Below are positions 61,153 through 64,000 of a stretch of DNA of 64,000 nt, piece by piece. Source of the stretch: Acidovorax sp. Root219 (GTDB lineage: Bacteria; Pseudomonadota; Gammaproteobacteria; Burkholderiales; Burkholderiaceae_C); NCBI RefSeq assembly GCF_001428665.1, contig NZ_LMIJ01000002.1:57952-121951 (forward strand). The letters run 5' to 3'. Made by a program: the position numbers and the translations under genes. The notes below the pieces were generated by a model. The model was not told the DNA's origin, did no database searches, and was given only the letters and a program-made list of their open reading frames with translations. How positions within the stretch are numbered: position 1 is the stretch's first letter; each line of letters starts with the position of its first letter.

Positions 61153-63245
61153 GCATGGACGCCGCGCTGGACCGCCTGCCGCTGCGCGAGGACCTGCGGC
61201 TGCACGAGGCGGCGCCCGACAAGGACGGCGCCCCCGCCTGGTCCATCCAGGACCCGGTGACCAACCGCTTCTTTCGCATCGGCTGGCTCGAGTTCGAATG
61301 CCTGGTGCGCTGGCCGGGCGACCCCGAGGCCATCGCCAAGGACATCGCCGAGAACACGCCCCTGTTTGCCGATCGGGAACTGGTGGAGGACTTTGGCCAC
61401 TTTCTGGCGCAGCACCAACTGGTGCGCCCCTCGGCGCAGGGTGTGGCCCGACTGGCGGCCAAGGCCGGCGGCCCGGGCTGGCTGCACTGGCGCTGGTGGC
61501 TGCACCATTACCTTTTCATCCGCATCCCCCTGGTGCGGCCCGAGCGCTGGCTGGCCGCCGTGCTGCCCTTCGTGCGGCCCCTGTGCTCGGGGCCCGGCGT
61601 GGCGGCCATCGTGCTGGCGTCGCTGCTGGGCATCGTGATGGTGGCGCGGCAGTGGGACACCTTCGCGCATGGCGTCATGGACATCCTTTCGCCCAGCGGC
61701 ATCCTGGGCTTCATGATCGCGCTGGCAGTCTCCAAGACCCTGCACGAGCTGGGCCATGCCTTCGTGGCCACCCGCTACGGTGTGCGCGTGGCCCACATGG
61801 GCGTGGCGCTGGTGGTGCTGTGGCCCATGCTCTACACCGACACCAGCGAGTCCTGGAAGCTGCGCACCCCGCGCCAGCGCCTGGCCATCTCCTCGGCCGG
61901 CATCCTGGTCGAGGTGGCGCTGGCCGGGCTCTCCACGCTGGCCTGGGCGCTGCTGGACGACGGGCCCCTGCGCCAGGCCATGCTCTACCTGGCCACCACC
62001 GGCTGGGTGCTGTCGCTGGCGCTCAACGCCAGCCCGTTCATGCGCTTCGATGGCTACTTCATCGCTTCGGACCTGCTCGACTACCCCAACCTGCACGAGC
62101 GCTCGGGCGCCATGGCGCGCGCCTGGCTGCGCCGCACCCTGCTGGGCTGGGACGAGCCCGACCCAGAGCCGGTGACCGTTCGCCAGCGGCGCGCGCTGGT
62201 GGGGTTTGCCGTGTTCACCTGGATCTACCGGCTGGTGGTGTTCCTGGGGATTGCCGTCGCCGTGTACCTGATGTTCTTCAAGGTGCTGGGCATTTTTCTG
62301 TTTGCCGTGGAAGTGATCTGGTTCATCGTGCGCCCCTTCTGGTCTGAAATCGCTGTCTGGCGCAAGCGCTGGTCCGAGGTGCGCCCTGGCAGGCGCTTCG
62401 TGCTGTGGATGCTGCCGGCCGTGGCACTGGTCGCCCTGGCCGTTCCGTGGCCGACCAAGGTCGAGGCCTCGGGCGTGGCCCGCGCCGAACGCCAGCAACT
62501 GGTGTTCGCCCCCTTCGCCGCCCGCGTCACGCGCGTGGCGCCTGGCGGCACGGTGGCGCAGGGCGCCTCGCTGGCCCAGTTCGAGGCGCCCGACCTGAGC
62601 GCGCGCGAGGTGCGCACCGACGCCCTGGTGCGCGCGCTGGAGCAGCGCCTCACGGGCCTGGTCGCGGACGAGCGCGGCATGGAGCAGCAAAAGGCCGCCA
62701 CCGGCCGGCTGCAGGAGCAACTGGCAGAAGCCGAGGCCGTGGTGGAGGAAACCGGCCGCCTGCAGATCGCTGCGGATTTCGCAGGGCAGTGGGCCGACGT
62801 GGACCCCGCCGTGCAGCCCGGCACCTGGGTGGGCACGAAGACGCAGCTGGGTGTGCTGCTCGACCCCTCGAGCTGGGTGGTGGACGCCTATGTGGAGCAG
62901 CGCGAGGTCGAGCGCATCGAGCCCGGCGCGCACGCGCGCTTTCGCCTGCACCAGCAGTGGAACACCATGGACGCCACGGTGGTCAGCATCGACACCACCC
63001 GCACCGCCCGGCTGCCCCACGCCATGCTGGCCGCCCGCTACGGCGGGCCCATCGCCACGCAGCCCGACGGGCAGTCGTCCACCCCCGTGGAGGCGCTGTA
63101 CCGCGTGCGCCTGCGCCTGGCCCAGCCCCTTCCGCAGGCCCGCGAGGCGCGGGGGCATGTGAGCATCGAAGCGCAGTCGCAGAGCCTGGTGCTGCGCACC
63201 CTGAAGCGCCTGGCGGCCGTGGCGGTGCGCGAAAGCGGGTTCTGA
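61137..63245 (+). CDS. M50-family membrane metalloprotease with adaptor-like C-terminus
   Basis: 702 residues. The N-terminal part (about 1-130) is soluble. Multiple membrane helices follow, with the zinc motif HELGH at 203-207 and a third ligand Asp305 in MRFDGYF, as in site-2 proteases. The last about 230 residues form a HlyD/lipoyl-like module (VEASGVARAERQQLVFAPFA; APDLSAREVR; VVDAYVEQREVERIEPG). Fused M50-adaptor proteins of this kind occur beside giant LEPR-motif proteins. No ABC ATPase is in the cassette, so the energy source is unclear. An alternative start is ATG 61155. Confidence 0.88.
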   Translation: MDRLVSMDAALDRLPLREDLRLHEAAPDKDGAPAWSIQDPVTNRFFRIGWLEFECLVRWPGDPEAIAKDIAENTPLFADRELVEDFGHFLAQHQLVRPSAQGVARLAAKAGGPGWLHWRWWLHHYLFIRIPLVRPERWLAAVLPFVRPLCSGPGVAAIVLASLLGIVMVARQWDTFAHGVMDILSPSGILGFMIALAVSKTLHELGHAFVATRYGVRVAHMGVALVVLWPMLYTDTSESWKLRTPRQRLAISSAGILVEVALAGLSTLAWALLDDGPLRQAMLYLATTGWVLSLALNASPFMRFDGYFIASDLLDYPNLHERSGAMARAWLRRTLLGWDEPDPEPVTVRQRRALVGFAVFTWIYRLVVFLGIAVAVYLMFFKVLGIFLFAVEVIWFIVRPFWSEIAVWRKRWSEVRPGRRFVLWMLPAVALVALAVPWPTKVEASGVARAERQQLVFAPFAARVTRVAPGGTVAQGASLAQFEAPDLSAREVRTDALVRALEQRLTGLVADERGMEQQKAATGRLQEQLAEAEAVVEETGRLQIAADFAGQWADVDPAVQPGTWVGTKTQLGVLLDPSSWVVDAYVEQREVERIEPGAHARFRLHQQWNTMDATVVSIDTTRTARLPHAMLAARYGGPIATQPDGQSSTPVEALYRVRLRLAQPLPQAREARGHVSIEAQSQSLVLRTLKRLAAVAVRESGF

Positions 63246-63397
63246 CAGGGTGCCTGCCGGCGCACCAGGCCCCCGCAAATGCCGTAACCGGCGCACCAGA
63301 GCATCGCGGCGACAGCGATGAGCGGGGCTGATACCTCGCCGCGGCCAGGAGCCGCCGTGGGGCAGGTCAACGTCAGCGCAGGCGCTATCCTTGGCAT

Positions 63398-63913
63398 ATG
63401 ACCTGCGCCACAGCTGCGGCTGCCCCCACGCGCCCCACCCTGCGCCATCACCTGCCGTTCGCCGCCGCCATCGGGTTGCTGCTGCTGTGCCTGCAGCGGC
63501 ACGCCGGCTTCATGGTGCTGTTCGCCGTGCCGTTCATCGCCATCTGGCTCGTCTACAACACCGTGGCGGCCCTGCGCCGGCCCGCGGGGCGGCGTGTGCG
63601 GGCGTACAAGGGGGCCATTCTGGCGCTGGTGCTGGCGGCCATCACCGCGGTGCACTGGTGGTATGCGCACGACGCCCGGGCCCACGCGCAGGTGGCGGCC
63701 GATGCCGTGCTGGCCTTCCAGGCGCGCGAAGGGCGGTTTCCCGCGGAACTGGCCGACGCGGGGGTGGACCCGGCGCAGCTGCGCCGCCAGTGGCGACTGC
63801 ACTACCAACTGGACGGGGACGGGCCCGTGCTTTTCTATGGGACGACCTTCACACCGTTCGAGACCCATGACTTCGATTTTGGGACGCGGGGCTGGGTTTA
63901 CCGGCCCGATTGA
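63398..63913 (+). CDS. Small membrane protein
   Basis: 171 residues. Two or three hydrophobic helices in the first half (LPFAAAIGLLLLCLQ; FMVLFAVPFIAIWLVYNTVA; GAILALVLAAITAVHWWYA), then a small soluble domain (FQAREGRFPAELADAGVD, LHYQLDGDGPVLFYGTTF). It lies about 150 bases after the export cassette and may be unrelated. The last 87 bases of the window after it show nothing recognisable. Confidence 0.7.
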   Translation: MTCATAAAAPTRPTLRHHLPFAAAIGLLLLCLQRHAGFMVLFAVPFIAIWLVYNTVAALRRPAGRRVRAYKGAILALVLAAITAVHWWYAHDARAHAQVAADAVLAFQAREGRFPAELADAGVDPAQLRRQWRLHYQLDGDGPVLFYGTTFTPFETHDFDFGTRGWVYRPD

Positions 63914-64000
63914 GGCCCGCCGAGGGTTCTGGCGCGGCAAATTGCCTGCTGCACAACGCCCCCAGAATCCCTGAAATAGCTGTTTCCCCCCGGAACTGGG

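Noticed and set aside
1-64000. CRISPR array
   Set aside because: No set of short direct repeats with regular unique spacers was seen; the only regular repeats are coding (52429-55165).

Overview
The window is a high-GC bacterial chromosome segment, most likely from a betaproteobacterium of the family Comamonadaceae (Acidovorax or a close relative). This is inferred from gene content, not from a marker gene: a PhaR-type polyhydroxyalkanoate regulator, a 3-hydroxybutyrate dehydrogenase, a RelA-type (p)ppGpp synthetase, several LysR regulators each divergent from the oxidoreductase it probably controls, and dispersed intergenic hairpin repeats. There is no rRNA, no CRISPR array and no intact insertion sequence; one tRNA (Val, GAC) is present.

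Layout. 0-7 kb is core-like: a receiver-only response regulator, an ankyrin-repeat protein, bdhA, and an alpha/beta hydrolase overlapping relA. 7-16 kb is an accessory region starting just after tRNA-Val: a spanin-like lipoprotein, a nucleotidyltransferase-fold gene with an overlapping partner and a 10-codon leader peptide, then a consensus LexA box between an SRAP (YedK/HMCES) gene pair and a tight run of five small unknown genes, then small orphan genes including a duplicated, frameshifted 47-residue reading frame. 16-22 kb holds a metallophosphoesterase, a GGDEF/EAL protein, a YCII protein, a decayed aminoglycoside phosphotransferase and a secreted protein. 22.8-25.4 kb is a second accessory patch: a CI/LexA-type repressor with four matching operator-like sites and a short operon ending in an SGNH-like hydrolase.

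25.7-31.8 kb is a TPP-riboswitch operon: LuxE-like acyl synthetase, LuxC-like acyl reductase, a three-part NMT1-type ABC importer and an SDR. Together these suggest import and reduction of a carboxylated thiamine-related compound. 32-48 kb carries LysR-regulated quinone/alcohol oxidoreductases, a TetA-like MFS pump, many small orphan proteins, a hybrid histidine kinase next to a receiver-only regulator, and a Cache/PAS/GGDEF cyclase. 49-63.3 kb holds PhaR and then an apparent export cassette: a giant repeat-rich surface protein (about 2,416 residues if one base insertion is corrected), a TolC-like lipoprotein, two membrane-fusion adaptors and an M50 metalloprotease fused to an adaptor-like domain, with no ABC ATPase.

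The observations I rate highest are the TPP-riboswitch LuxE/LuxC/ABC/SDR operon, the ABC-less export cassette with its giant substrate, and the LexA-box cluster of small unknown genes.
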